Part shown: piece by piece, positions 44,492 to 55,172 of the stretch
Numbering within the stretch: the stretch's first letter is position 1
Layout: the number at the start of each line of letters is the position of its first letter
Assembly (NCBI GenBank): GCA_001931905.2
Contig: MSJI02000789.1
Coordinates: 26,323-90,322 of the forward strand
DNA: 64,000 nt
Source of the DNA: Cladosporium sp. IMV 00045
Lineage: Eukaryota > Ascomycota > Dothideomycetes > Cladosporiales > Cladosporiaceae
Reading direction: 5' to 3'
The notes under the pieces: generated by a model
What the model saw: only the letters and a program-made list of their open reading frames with translations
What the model was told of the DNA's origin: nothing
Database searches by the model: none
Position numbers and translations under genes: made by a program

Positions 44492-46291
44492 ATGGCCGCC
44501 GTCATGGACGCGCTCAACTCCACGTCGAGCATCGTCCCGGCCTCGACCATTGAGGCCACCGTCGGCGCCGTAAACACCGGCATCCTCGGCTCCCTCGCCG
44601 AGAAGACCAGCACCTTTGGCGTTGTCACCACTCTCCTTATCGCCGCCGTCATCTACGACCAGCTCTCCTACTGGCGCCAGAAGGGCGAGCTCGTCGGCCC
44701 CGCCTGGAAGATCCCTTTCATCGGTCCATTCCTCGAGAGCGTCTGGCCCAAATTCGAGAAATACCACGCCAAATGGCTGTCCGCTCCCCTGAGCTGCGTC
44801 AGCGTCTTCCACAAGTTCGTCATCATCGCCTCCACCCGCGACATGGCCCGTCAGATTTTCAACGCCCCCGCGTACGTGAAGCCTTGCGTCGTCGACGTCG
44901 CCGTCAAGCTCCTCCGCCCCGAGAACTGGGTCTTCCTGGACGGCAAGGCGCACGTCGAGTACCGCAAGGGTCTCAACGGCCTGTTCACTCGCTCGGCTCT
45001 CGCTGCTTACCTGCCCGGTCAGCAGGAGGTCTACGAGGAGTACTTTGAGGCTTTCCACGATGTTTCCGAGAATACCAGGAAGAGCCAGAGCGGCGTTGGC
45101 CCCGACAAGGGCGGCGCCAAGTTCGTCTACTATCTGCGCGAGCTCATGTGCGCCGTCTCCTGCCGTACTTTCGTCGGTCACTACATGTCTCACGCCCAGG
45201 TCAAGGAGGTCGCCGACGACTACTACAACATCACCGCTGCGCTCGAGCTCGTCAACTTCCCCATCATCCTGCCCTTCACCAAGACCTGGTACGGCAAGAA
45301 GGCTTCCGACAAGGTTCTTGAGATGTTCGCTTCTTGCGCCGCCAAGTCCAGAATCCGCATGAAGCAGCCCGGCGCGACGGCTGAGTGTATCATGGACCGC
45401 TGGATCGTTCAGATGATGGAGAGTGACCGCTACCGTGAGCGCATTGCTCGCGGCGAGACTGTCCCTGCCGAGGAGAAGCCCCAGCACGTCCTCCGCCAGT
45501 TCACCGACTTCGAGATCTCCATGACCATTTTCACCTTCCTCTTCGCCTCTCAGGACGCCACTTCCTCCGCCGCCAGCTGGCTGCTCCAGATCACCGCCGA
45601 CCGCCCCGACGTTCTCCAGAAGGTCCGCGAGGAAGGCAAGGCCATCATGGGCGACCGCTACGGCAAATACGGCGACATCAAGATCGAGGACGTCGAGAAG
45701 ATGTCCTACACCCGCGCCACCGTCAAGGAGACCCTCCGCTACCGCCCTCCCGTGATCATGGTCCCCTACATGGTCAAGAAGGACTACCCCGTCACCCCCA
45801 CCTACACCGCTCCCAAGGGCTCCATGCTCATCCCCTCGACCTGGCTCTCTCTGCACGACCCTGAGGCTTACGGCTCTCACGGCGGTGCTGACGAGTTCGC
45901 TCCCGAGAGGTGGACCGAGGGCGACGCTGAGGACAAGGGCAAGAACTGGCTCGTTTTCGGCACCGGTCCTCACTACTGCATTGGTCAGCAGTACGCTACT
46001 ATGAACCTTATGGTAAGCTTTTTCCTTGAGATGTCTCGAAAGAACTTGATTGTGCCGGAGCGACTAACATTCGAATCAACAGCTCATGCTCCACCTCCTC
46101 TCCGCCAACTACAACTGGCACCACCACATCACCCCCCAGTCCGAGGAGATTCGCGTTTTCGCCACCATTTTCCCTATGGTTCGTCTACCCAACATCTCAA
46201 ATTTTCCGGCTTTGATCGTCAACTAACAAATCTCCCACAGGACGACCTCTTCCTAAGCTTCACCAGACGCGAAACCCCTGCTGCCGCTTAA
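44492..46291 (+). CDS. ERG5: Sterol C-22 desaturase, cytochrome P450 CYP61
   Basis: Exons 44492..46012, 46083..46178 and 46241..46291 join to 555 aa. It introduces the C-22 double bond in ergosterol synthesis in the ER. The N-terminal anchor is at about 42-58 (GVVTTLLIAAVIYDQ). The proline hinge region is LVGPAWKIPFIGPF. The I-helix reads FLFASQDATSSA, the unusual A-S-Q-D-A-T form found in CYP61 instead of AGxDT. The ExxR is ETLRYRPP and the heme loop is FGTGPHYCIGQ. The 3' end is cut by two short introns; the second has a non-standard GTTCGT donor. A short exon encodes DDLFLSFTRRE. ATG 44492 was preferred over 44429, because the extra residues are not family-like. Confidence 0.96.
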   Translation: MAAVMDALNSTSSIVPASTIEATVGAVNTGILGSLAEKTSTFGVVTTLLIAAVIYDQLSYWRQKGELVGPAWKIPFIGPFLESVWPKFEKYHAKWLSAPLSCVSVFHKFVIIASTRDMARQIFNAPAYVKPCVVDVAVKLLRPENWVFLDGKAHVEYRKGLNGLFTRSALAAYLPGQQEVYEEYFEAFHDVSENTRKSQSGVGPDKGGAKFVYYLRELMCAVSCRTFVGHYMSHAQVKEVADDYYNITAALELVNFPIILPFTKTWYGKKASDKVLEMFASCAAKSRIRMKQPGATAECIMDRWIVQMMESDRYRERIARGETVPAEEKPQHVLRQFTDFEISMTIFTFLFASQDATSSAASWLLQITADRPDVLQKVREEGKAIMGDRYGKYGDIKIEDVEKMSYTRATVKETLRYRPPVIMVPYMVKKDYPVTPTYTAPKGSMLIPSTWLSLHDPEAYGSHGGADEFAPERWTEGDAEDKGKNWLVFGTGPHYCIGQQYATMNLMVSFFLEMSRKNLIVPERLTFESTAHAPPPLRQLQLAPPHHPPVRGDSRFRHHFPYGSSTQHLKFSGFDRQLTNLPQDDLFLSFTRRETPAAA

Positions 46292-46672
46292 TGCGACCTA
46301 TGCAAAAAAGTTCGCGTCTTTTTTCTTCCCCCTTTTTCTCTATAAGTGGTAGTTGTTCCTTTGAGAACAAGGGCAACTTCTTCCTTCCATACCACTGGAT
46401 GCTTCATTACCCGAGGGCTACTCGCCTGAACTACCCTACTTTGAGGGGGTTTTACTTTAATCAAACTGTTCAAATTTTTTCAAAGATATTCTTTTCACGC
46501 TTCTTTAGATGCTGCGATATCGGCGCCAAGGTACGTAGTTCTTTCGCGAACTGGACTCTCCAATGCCCCGTCTGGAGTTCAATGCTTCGTAGAACTGTCA
46601 GACCACCCGCCCGCTTGTCACCCCACCTCACTCACGCATCTCTTCGCACGACGCAGCCCTCGTTTAATCCTC

Positions 46673-46708
46673 CGATCTCACGATCTCACGATTTCACAAT
46701 CTCACGAG
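46673..46708. repeat. Imperfect tandem repeat of CGATCTCA
   Basis: Four or more 8-base units with single changes, the last forming a small palindrome (ATCTCACGAGAT). Confidence 0.55.
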
Positions 46709-46892
46709 ATTTGGGTCATCGCTGCAGCACTGTCAGTGGCGAGACGTTTACTTTTGGTGTTGTTTTTGACACATGGTGGTGAAAGATGGCTTGGGTGGTG
46801 AGAGATGGCTTGCCAGCTTCCCCGCTCGGTCACGCGTGAGACTTGGGATTATTCACTTCACTACCCGTAGACATTGGGGGTAGGAGGGCGTG

Positions 46893-46899
46893 TATAAAA
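46893..46899 (+). promoter_or_regulatory. TATA box of the aldehyde dehydrogenase gene
   Basis: TATAAAA lies 218 bases before the start codon. It is followed by an A-rich and CAA-rich leader typical of fungal 5' UTRs. Confidence 0.5.
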
Positions 46900-47110
46900 C
46901 AGGACGACAATCGCTTTGAAATCGCTTACGGTTAGATGTTTCGGAGTCGAACGATACAAAAAATTCTTACCAAAAAAAGCAGCAAGATCGAGATCACCCA
47001 AACCCCAAATCGTTCACCGTCAAACCTCAAAAAAAGCATCATTCTCTTGACACCAACCCATCAAAACCAACAACCCTAATCCACATTCCCCAACAAGGCC
47101 AAGACCAACC

Positions 47111-48840
47111 ATGTCTTCCAACACCTCCCTCCAGACTCACCTCTTCATCAACAACTCCTACGTCCCCCCATCAAAATCCTCCCCGACCATCACCCTACAC
47201 AACCCCACCACCTCCTCCCTGATCTCAGACTCCATCCCCATCGCCGCGGAAGCGGACGTCGACGCCGCAGTGCAAGCTGCCCGCGCCGCGTTGCCGGGTT
47301 GGAGGGCCACGTCGGCCGCGAAGCGTGCGGAATGTATGGTGAAGTTTGCTGAGGGGTTGGAGAGGGAGGTTGGACGGTTGGCGGAGTTGGGTAAGTGGAT
47401 TTTCGTTTTGGTTTAGGATTGGGGGTTTTGGGGGGGTGGTTGTGACTGATTCAATGTGTAAACAGAGTCCATGGCGATGGGCCAGCCGATCAGCCTGGCG
47501 AGGAAGTTTATTCTGATGCCGGCGGGCACGTGGCGGTATTATGCTGGGTGAGTTAGTCGATCGGAGTTCTGACTGGTGATTTGTGGGATTTGAGAGTGCA
47601 AGGCTGACGGCTTGAACAGTTTCGCGGGCAAAATCGCCGGCGAGTCCTATCCGCCGGACGAGGATGGGATTTATAAGATCGTGCAGTATGAGCCGCTTGG
47701 TGAGTTCCCAACGAGCCCTCTTGGAATCCGAACCTTGTGACTCGTTCTAACATTGTCATCAAGGTGTCTGCGCTGGTATTTGTGCTTGGAATGGTTCGCA
47801 TGTCCTCGCTGCGTGGAAGATGGCTCCGGCTATGGCTGCGGGAAACACTTTTATTCTCAAGTCGTCGGAGAAGTCGCCTTTGGGTATTGCTGCTTATGGC
47901 GATTTGATCAAAGAGGTGAGTGCTACTCTGATCGTTTCTCGACTTTTGCTGATCAAACAATCAACGGGCCGGCTTCCCACCAGGAGTCATCAACATCCTC
48001 TCCGGCGACGCAACCACCGGCGCCCTCCTCGCCTCGCACATGCAAATCGACAAAGTCGCTTTCACCGGCAGCGCAGCGGGCGGCAGATCAGTGATGGCCG
48101 CCGCAGCAAAATCCAACCTGAAGCACGTCTCGCTCGAACTCGGGGGCAAATCGCCCAGCATCCTCTTCGACGACTGCGACATCGCCAACGCCGTGCAACA
48201 CAACAGCGAAGGCTTCCTGCGCAACAGCGGACAGATCTGCTTCGCCGCCTCGCGCGTCCTGGTGCAGGAGGGAATCGCGTCCGAGTTCCTGCAAGCCCTC
48301 AAAGTCGCTTTCCAAGAAGCCGCCAATAAGATGGGCGACCCTGCCGCTGCGGAAATTCTCTTCGGCCCACTGGCTGATCAGAAGCAATTCGATCGCGTGA
48401 TGCAATTCCTCGACGAAGGCAAGAAATCCGGCGTGCAAGTCCTCGTCGGCGGCGAGCGGCAAGGCGACAAAGGGACTTTCGTCCAGCCAACAGTCTTCCT
48501 CAACCCAGACGTGAAATCGAAAGTCTACGTCGACGAAATCTTCGGGCCCGTCATCACCGTCAAGACTTTCAAGACCGAGGAGGAAGCCATCGAGCTCGCG
48601 AATGATACTTCCTATGGCCTCGGCAGTGCGATCTATACCGGCGATATCGCGAGGGCGATGAGAGTGGCGGGCAGGCTTGAGGCCGGGACGGTGGCGATCA
48701 ATTCTGCTTTTATGGTGAGCCAGCAGACGCCTTTTGGTGGGTTCAAGCAGAGCGGGTATGGGAGGGAGGGTGGGCGGGATGGGTTGAGGGCGTATTTGCA
48801 GCCGAAGACGATTCATGTTAATATGAATGTTGGGAAGTAG
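47111..48840 (+). CDS. NAD(P)+-dependent aldehyde dehydrogenase with a damaged or non-canonical splice acceptor
   Basis: Exons 47111..47390, 47466..47547, 47620..47699, 47764..47915 and 47968..48840 would give 488 aa, a normal ALDH length. The first three introns are standard GT-AG. Rossmann and active-site elements are present: ICAWNGSHVLAAWKMAPAMA, FTGSAAGGRSV, the general base in LELGGKSP, the catalytic Cys in SGQICFAASR, IFGPVITVKTF, and PFGGFKQSGYGREGG. Family alignment demands that DLIKE continue as AGFPPGVINILSG at 47968. The intron would then end in ...CAACGG instead of an AG. The next AG (47983) with the same donor shifts the frame to a stop at 48094. The gene is therefore either spliced at GG, uses an alternative donor, or is impaired. 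The substrate is unknown. Confidence 0.88.
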
Positions 48841-49073
48841 GGGTCGCGGCTGGTTTGGTCTATTGTGAAATGGCGTTGACCAGGAGAACGGGCTGCGTTA
48901 TAGAGTTGGAGATGAGACTGCGGTGGACTTCTTACATTGCCTCGGCCAACCCAGATGCTTTCGCGCCAGAAACTCGCGTTTGTTCCAGAAAGAGCAATAC
49001 GAATTGACTGGTGATCCACTCTCAATGACCGACTCTCGGCTTCGTTGAAGGATGGCCTAGAGTGCGATACATG

Positions 49074-51443
49074 TTACATGTCGGCGCGGTATTCCAAAAG
49101 CAACTCGACCATTTTCATGTCTCCTCGCGTGAAGGCTGTCTCCATGGCTGAATGACTTCCTCGCCCCCGAAAGTCCACATCAGCCCCGCGCTCCAAAAGG
49201 AGTCTAACGATGCCTTTTTTACCTTGAGAGACTGCTGCTTGAATTGCTGTAAAGTACTCTCTGAACATGGTCCCTCCTTCTCTTTTGGTATTGACATCGG
49301 CTCCGTGCTCCAAGAGAAGTTTGACAACGTCCATGGAACCGGAAAAGACTGCTGCCATGAGTGCTGTATGATTTCTTCCACCTTGAGCATTGGTGTCCGC
49401 CCCGAACTCCAAAAGGAGCTTGACCATGTCCTCAGAGCCCAAAGAGGCTGCTGCTTGAAGAGCTGTATGCAACGGACCTCCTTGAGCGTTTACATCGACA
49501 CCATGATGCAGCAGTGTCTCGGCACTGGCGACGTCTCGGTTGAAGATTGCTGCTTGGAGCGCATGAGACCCCTCACGAACGCTTCTGAAAGCATCATTGA
49601 TAGCCAGACTTCTCGGCGTTGCGGTGGCGTTCGGCTCGTTTTCAGTACCACCGCGCTTTTCGGAAAGATATAATTGACAAAGCTGAGGGGCGTTTGAGGA
49701 GGCGAAAAGATACGTCTTATTGGTGAAAGAGAAACATCTATCGGTAACGTGGTCCTCGAAAAAATCGGTCAGCTTGGTCATAAGCTCAAGGGAGAAGTTT
49801 CGCGTAAACGAAGTTTGAGAGACGCCGTGGGTTTGAGCCAATTCGGCATGATGAATGACGTTAATAAGCACGTACACAGACAGTGGATATGCCTCCAAGT
49901 TTTGGCTTCGAAAAGCCCGAAACCCTTTCGGACGAAGACCTAGCTTGGACGGGGTTGGGAGATCCGCTGCGATTGACATGTACTTGACACATGTCCGACA
50001 GATGATGTCGTGGCTTGTGCCAGCGAGGTTGCGGCTGATTGAAACGTTGAGTCCACTCATGCCGCCCTCGCTCAGAAACTCCCTCACGGTCTCGTGGATG
50101 AATTGGACTCTGTATCGAGAACGAACATTCGTGGGTACAACTTCCGCAAGGCCCTTGGATGCGTGCAGAATGAATGCGTCGATCTGACTGCGTTTAATAT
50201 TGGAGCCATCGAGAGCCGCGACAGTTGCGTCTTCATTCGTGTGAAGAACGGCATGATACAGCTCGCATGGCGTGAGAGGGCGGGCGGCGAATAGTATCCA
50301 GATAAGAATTGGCACAAGGTTTTCGCTATCGTCGTCGCCCCTCGCTAGAATGGCGTCTTCAATCAACCCACGCACACCGTCAGGTATCTGCTCCAAGCAA
50401 ATGCGAAGCTTGTGATCGTTTCCCCGATCGCTCTCTTTATTCAACAAGCGTACGACGAGCACCACCCAGAGAAATACGTCACGGGCTCGTCTTCTGATCT
50501 CGTGAGCGAGCTCACTACGTAGCGTCGGCGATGAGATCTTGAGTCCATTGCGAACGTAGGTTTCGATGTCTTGTTGGTGACCTGTAAGCTCATCAAGCAC
50601 CGCATGTACGCATCTGGAGATGCTAATGCGTGGATAATGTCGGCTCGCCAGACAAACACGGCGTTTAACGCCAGAAGCGACTGCACTAGAGCCAACTTCT
50701 TCAAAGAAGTCTACCATATCGCGCACATCTGACTCATCGCATTCGTCAAGCGCGTCAATGTGGCAGGTGAGTTTGTCTGGTCGCAGGCTCAACACAATGT
50801 CATGAAGAGTTTCTTTTAATAGCTCTCGAGGCCAAGTTTGCTGGGTCCAGACCGGATTTTTGAAGAACTTCTTAAGATCAGGGCGCTGTATCAATAGCTG
50901 GTAGAGGACAGAACGGTACACCCCTTCGATTGACCTCTCTAGGGGTGCACCTTTGACGCTAAAGAAAAAGTCTGTCTTCAACTCGTCGTCGGGAAATGAC
51001 TCCTGGGCATGCTTGACGGCGCATTTCATCAGAGTGGACTTTCCTGCGCCTGGCTTTCCTCTTATCCAAAGAAATCCATGATGCTCTGCTAGCATATAGT
51101 CGTCGCGCCACCTCTTGTACTCTTCGCTGTTGAAGAACCACTGGCAGGTGTTTCCGTATGCTGATTTGATGGTTGCGCGGCGAACGTCCATACCATCGAA
51201 GCTCAGTGCCGCCGAAATATTGAATTCATCTTTGTCATCTTTGGATGCTGCGCCAAGTGGACTGCTCTGATGCACGGATCCATAGTACGTGTGGTACTGG
51301 TTCCCGAATTGAGCTCTAGCATTTCCATCCACGATGCTACGATCGTACGTTTGCTGGTGGGGATCGTTGGGGTCTGGCTTCCTGCCTCTCCTCCTCCGTC
51401 TCTTTCCCGTCGATGATCCTCCTGCATTAGAAGGAGACTGCAT
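49074..51443 (-). CDS. NLR-like protein: NACHT NTPase with C-terminal ankyrin repeats and short amyloid-like N-terminal motif
   Basis: A single-exon frame of 789 aa. A basic patch (KRRRRRGRK, 14-22) is followed by a short motif at about 38-55 containing GNARAQFGNQYHTYYG. Next is the linker typical of fungal NACHT proteins (ALSFDGMDVRRATIKSAYGN, then TCQWFF). The NACHT domain has Walker A GKPGAGKST (129-137) and Walker B HIDALDECD (228-236). A winged-helix-like segment follows (FAARPLTPCELYHAVL, VQFIHETVREFL). Five ankyrin repeats (about 623-789) end the protein, with units such as DMVKLLLEFGADTNAQGG. No HeLo, Goodbye, patatin or other large effector domain precedes NACHT. Such proteins act in fungal nonself recognition and programmed cell death; that role is inferred here. 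Confidence 0.92.
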   Translation of the reverse strand: MQSPSNAGGSSTGKRRRRRGRKPDPNDPHQQTYDRSIVDGNARAQFGNQYHTYYGSVHQSSPLGAASKDDKDEFNISAALSFDGMDVRRATIKSAYGNTCQWFFNSEEYKRWRDDYMLAEHHGFLWIRGKPGAGKSTLMKCAVKHAQESFPDDELKTDFFFSVKGAPLERSIEGVYRSVLYQLLIQRPDLKKFFKNPVWTQQTWPRELLKETLHDIVLSLRPDKLTCHIDALDECDESDVRDMVDFFEEVGSSAVASGVKRRVCLASRHYPRISISRCVHAVLDELTGHQQDIETYVRNGLKISSPTLRSELAHEIRRRARDVFLWVVLVVRLLNKESDRGNDHKLRICLEQIPDGVRGLIEDAILARGDDDSENLVPILIWILFAARPLTPCELYHAVLHTNEDATVAALDGSNIKRSQIDAFILHASKGLAEVVPTNVRSRYRVQFIHETVREFLSEGGMSGLNVSISRNLAGTSHDIICRTCVKYMSIAADLPTPSKLGLRPKGFRAFRSQNLEAYPLSVYVLINVIHHAELAQTHGVSQTSFTRNFSLELMTKLTDFFEDHVTDRCFSFTNKTYLFASSNAPQLCQLYLSEKRGGTENEPNATATPRSLAINDAFRSVREGSHALQAAIFNRDVASAETLLHHGVDVNAQGGPLHTALQAAASLGSEDMVKLLLEFGADTNAQGGRNHTALMAAVFSGSMDVVKLLLEHGADVNTKREGGTMFREYFTAIQAAVSQGKKGIVRLLLERGADVDFRGRGSHSAMETAFTRGDMKMVELLLEYRADM

Positions 51444-51687
51444 GGTGAAAGCTGGGTTTGGGAGTGGCGTCTGGCAAGAATTGCTGCGCTTATATAACTC
51501 TTTTGGTGGTTCATCTGATGTTAAGTTGAAGCAACATACCCACTTCGGCTTGCTTCAGCTCTCGCTTGTGCACCGTCAGCTGCTGCACCTCTGAAACGAA
51601 TCGGAGAATATCATGGCTTGGCACAGGTGAGGCGTCTTTTTGTTAATCTCCTCTAGATATATCGCCTCCTATCACAGTCTTCTCTGG

Positions 51688-52335
51688 TCACATTGCCATG
51701 CCGTGAGGTTGATCTGGGAAGTAAGGTCCTCCACGCGTAGGGTGCATAATGCTCGCCTCGCCTCCGACGAAGGGTGTACTCTGTACTAATAAACAGTCAA
51801 CATTATAACATACACATGCAAAGATCCAGCAGCCAAATACTCACCGACGTATTTCTCCCGCTGGACCATCATCCAAACAAAAGTCACGAAAGCGACACAC
51901 TCTCCCAAAAGCAAGCCACTGCCACGAATACTGCCCATCATTCTTTCACCCACAAAGTGCACCAGTAGAATCGCAGCCGAACAGATAGCCGTATTGTATG
52001 CTCCATCAGTGTGAATAGAGAGGCCAGCATGAATGCGGACCACCGTTAGCAACAAGCTCATGGCTCCAAGTTGGCGAGCAGCCAGGCCGGAGCGTTCTTG
52101 CCACGGTGTGGAAGGGTATCGGGTGAACATGATGCCTTTGCAGAGCGACGGAGTGAAGCATTGCAAGCCATCGTAGGCCGAAATGATGGCAGTCTACATG
52201 AACATTAGATAGATTGTTTGTAGATTATGCGTTTAGAGTACGAACGAAAAAGAGCCAATAGGGTAGAATTTCCCAGGGCTGGTCCTTAGTCATCACAGCG
52301 TAGCCGTCGCTGTCGTATCCGAAATTGTCGTCCAT
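51688..52335 (-). CDS. ERG28-like four-helix membrane protein
   Basis: Minus-strand exons 52335..52246 and 52193..51845 are joined by a 52-base intron (GTTCGT donor, CATGTAG acceptor). A probable third exon, 51785..51688, follows a GTGAGT...TTATTAG intron. That gives 178 aa; without the last intron the frame ends at 51786 with 165 aa. The core resembles Erg28: EILPYWLFF then TAIISAYDGLQCFT, followed by SGLAARQLGAMSLLLTVVRI, HTDGAYNTAICSAAILLVHF and VGERM. These correspond to the ARTFGTW...AAY...FxxE pattern of that family. Erg28 is an ER scaffold that tethers sterol C-4 demethylation enzymes. This copy is divergent, with an acidic N-terminal extension, so it may be a paralogue rather than the main ERG28. 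Confidence 0.7.
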
Positions 52336-52879
52336 CCTTGAAAGAAATACAGTGGGGTTTGTTTTATTTCGGGAGATTTTGTAGGAATGAGAAGATCTGG
52401 GTGTGAATACTGTCGTCTTTGCCCTTTATAGAAATATTTTTCGGCCTGACGTGCCGTTGTCACTAATAGCTCAGGGGCGAAGGATTCGCACGCCAGTGGC
52501 GGCCGCGGAGCAGGCAGAAATGAGGTGAATTCTAGCCAGAGCGCGTTCTTTTGCGCACCAACGGGCCACGAGCGAACATAGTCGCCTAATCCAAATTGAT
52601 TAGGTGGGATCGATCGAAGAATAAAAGACAAGAAGAGTCTTTGTCATCACGCTTTACTATCGGTTGCCTGGCCGAGTGTTCTTGAACGATAAATTAACGG
52701 AGTACGCATTATAATGGTGCGAAATGCCTCCAATGGAGAATTCCTCCTTAGCAACGTATGCTTACCTGTGATCGGAGATTTTGAACATCAACTAAAATCT
52801 GGAAATCAAACTCAACATGGAAAAAGATCGAATTATCGTTGATGATGGTGTCCAGCTTGCCCCAATGTCAAACTTGAAT
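52336..52879. other. Intergenic, ERG28-like promoter and DUF6536 gene 3' end
   Basis: About 545 bases, no gene seen. Confidence 0.5.
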
Positions 52880-55172
52880 TTATGCGTACTTCTTCCTAGG
52901 ATCTACAGCGAGAACTTCACGGCTAGTGAAGCAACAATGCCCAACATCGGCGTTTCCCATCACTTCTACTTCGCCCCACTGCACAGGAAGCACAGCAGCA
53001 TCGACATCTTCGACCGGGCGATGCGCCGCGGCAGCTATTGCTCTGGAGCAACTCGCAGCCACTGGCATAGATGTTCCTTTGAGCTTTATGAAAGACATGG
53101 CGATGGCGATGGTCGTGAGAGAACCTCCCAACAGAAGGACAACCATCATTGGCGCAGGACTTAAGCCAACAGCGGAGACGCTATTTGAGTATGTGGAACT
53201 TCCAATGCTGTCGTACTCCACGCGTACCAAGAAGACCGCTTGTGAGATGAGCCAGTGCAGGGTCGCAGACACAGCGATGATGGGAATGCCGTAGGTAAAT
53301 GGTATCTGCAACCAGTACGTGCTCCGTTGTTGACCGCGAGGCGTTGTAACACGTAGGCCTTTGCGCTGCACCTCGTAGCCCGCGTACTCATTCACAAGTA
53401 GCATGCTTGTGATTAACGCGTTGAACGACAGGTACACGAATGAAAGAACCACTTGGGGCAGATTGGCGAATAACACGGCGGATATCAGCTCTGCTATGCC
53501 TCTTTCGGGGAGATTGGCCATTAAGAGCATATTGGAGTTCACTTCTCCGAACCCCAACGACAAAATTGTGTCGGCGGTGTCGCGTCTCATCTGGGCTAGT
53601 GTCTTTGCGAGACAAACACCGCCCACCACCATGGCAATACTCAGACAAGCAATGGTAACGATCCATCTCCTCTTACTACCACCTAGCCACCATCGGCGTG
53701 CTGAGTGGTCGATTGCGCGCGGCGCTGGCAAAAGCGTCTTCGGATCGTGGACGACACTGAAGGCACTCTCGAAGCAGCGATTCACAGTCGACCGATCAGG
53801 GTTGTCGAGCCAACTGGCAACAGCGTCTCCGAAAGTGACGAATGTTGTCCCTCGCTGGCGCCAAACCATCCAAAACATGACTGCCAATTTGGTGGCATTG
53901 CAAAGGATCACCGCGACGAGTATGTAGGTGGAAAATTGAAGTTTGCAACGTGGAGGGATGTTTTCAGATAGACAGTATTCGATCTTCAGTCCACCTAGAG
54001 TCCAGTCGGTGGCGAGCTTTTTCGCTTCGGCTGGATTCCGGCAAGAGTTGAGGTCTTGTGGGCACATCCTACAGAAGAGTCAGACTGGTAAGAACAGCTC
54101 TTAAATATCAAGATGCGACTCACCAGTCGAAAGGGATATCAATGACACGGCCATCGATACTCCCGCCGCTAGTCCCGGCAATACCAGGAAAGATGTCGGC
54201 GTTGGTATCGTCGGTGATCAAGAGGACGTCTCCATGGCCAGAAAGATAGTAGGTGGCATATGCCTCAATACATTGATCTGGCAAAAACTTCGCGAACGAA
54301 GAGGTGTTTGCCACGTACTTCTCGTGGGTCGCCGTTAACTTATTGTACGTTCTTTCGACAAATCTGTCCAGATCGGTCACGATGTGACGGCTCAAAGCAG
54401 CTTCGATGTCGTTCTCAGTCGGCAAGACGTAATCGTCCCGTAGAAATTTGCGGCCCACGATCATCGGAGTGTAGTAGTTGTTGTCCAAGGTTTTGAACAC
54501 CGCAGAATTATAGAGGAAGTGAATAGGTGTACTGCTGAAGGCCAACAATGCCCACATGACGCTCCGTTGCCAGCTGATTTTGAAGAGATTGCGGATACTC
54601 AAGATGCCAATATCGAGCCAGTCTCCCTGCAAATGCGCCAGATCACACTCGCGGCGAGTTGGAGCGGTGACACATTGCATGCTATAATTTGAGGCGCTTA
54701 GCAGGATAGAGCTCAGACCATTGATCAGAATGTGTAGCCAAAATGACCACGCGCTGATAGTCTCGCAATCTCCAGAATGTGCGGTCCCTATTCCACCTTC
54801 CAAGCCAAAGCGTACGCTCGCCCATACTGTCAAGATGATGTTGACAAGCAAGACAGCCGTGGTCATGACCGCATTGATCGTAACACCAACTTTCCAGCTC
54901 TTGAACCTGGAGCATCTTTTGCGTGAGGGTGGCGCATGCGCCCCGGCGTCGTCGATAACCTCTAGGACAGGCCCCTTTGCTGTGGATTTCTGCAGTAGCA
55001 TGGAAGATTGTTCATCGTCATGGGCGCGAGGGACTCCAGTAAGACTCGATGCATCGCTCGATAAACCTCTGGCTCCGAGCTCGGGTTGGCTGGCGGATGT
55101 TGAGCGGCTGACTTCATGTAATTCTATGCCTAGAGACTCATATCTGGGTTCGACGTGTGCGCGTCTGGCCAT
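52880..55172 (-). CDS. DUF6536-type multi-pass membrane protein, unknown function
   Basis: Two minus-strand exons (55172..54124, 54068..52880) join over a 55-base GTGAGT...CTGTAG intron to 745 aa, rebuilding FDWMCPQDLNSC. After a disordered ~90-residue N-terminus, the first helix region reads KVGVTINAVMTTAVLLVNII. The block SGDCETISAWSFWLHILING with NYSMQCVTAPTRRECDLAH is characteristic of the fungal DUF6536 proteins. The second half has several more helices (YILVAVILCNATKLAVMFWM, WIVTIACLSIAMVVGGVCLA, VVLSFVYLSFNALITSMLLV). The total looks like 7-8 membrane segments. The family is widespread and expanded in filamentous ascomycetes and has no assigned function; a plasma-membrane location is a guess. 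Confidence 0.88.

Larger units (their letters stand above)
46292..47110. other. Intergenic, ERG5 to aldehyde dehydrogenase
   Basis: About 820 bases. It holds a short imperfect (CGATCTCA)n repeat at about 46673-46708 and a TATA box at 46893. No gene is seen. Confidence 0.5.

Noticed and set aside
44420..45973. 517-codon antisense ORF over ERG5
   Set aside because: Same cause as over IDH2; the sense strand is an intact CYP61.
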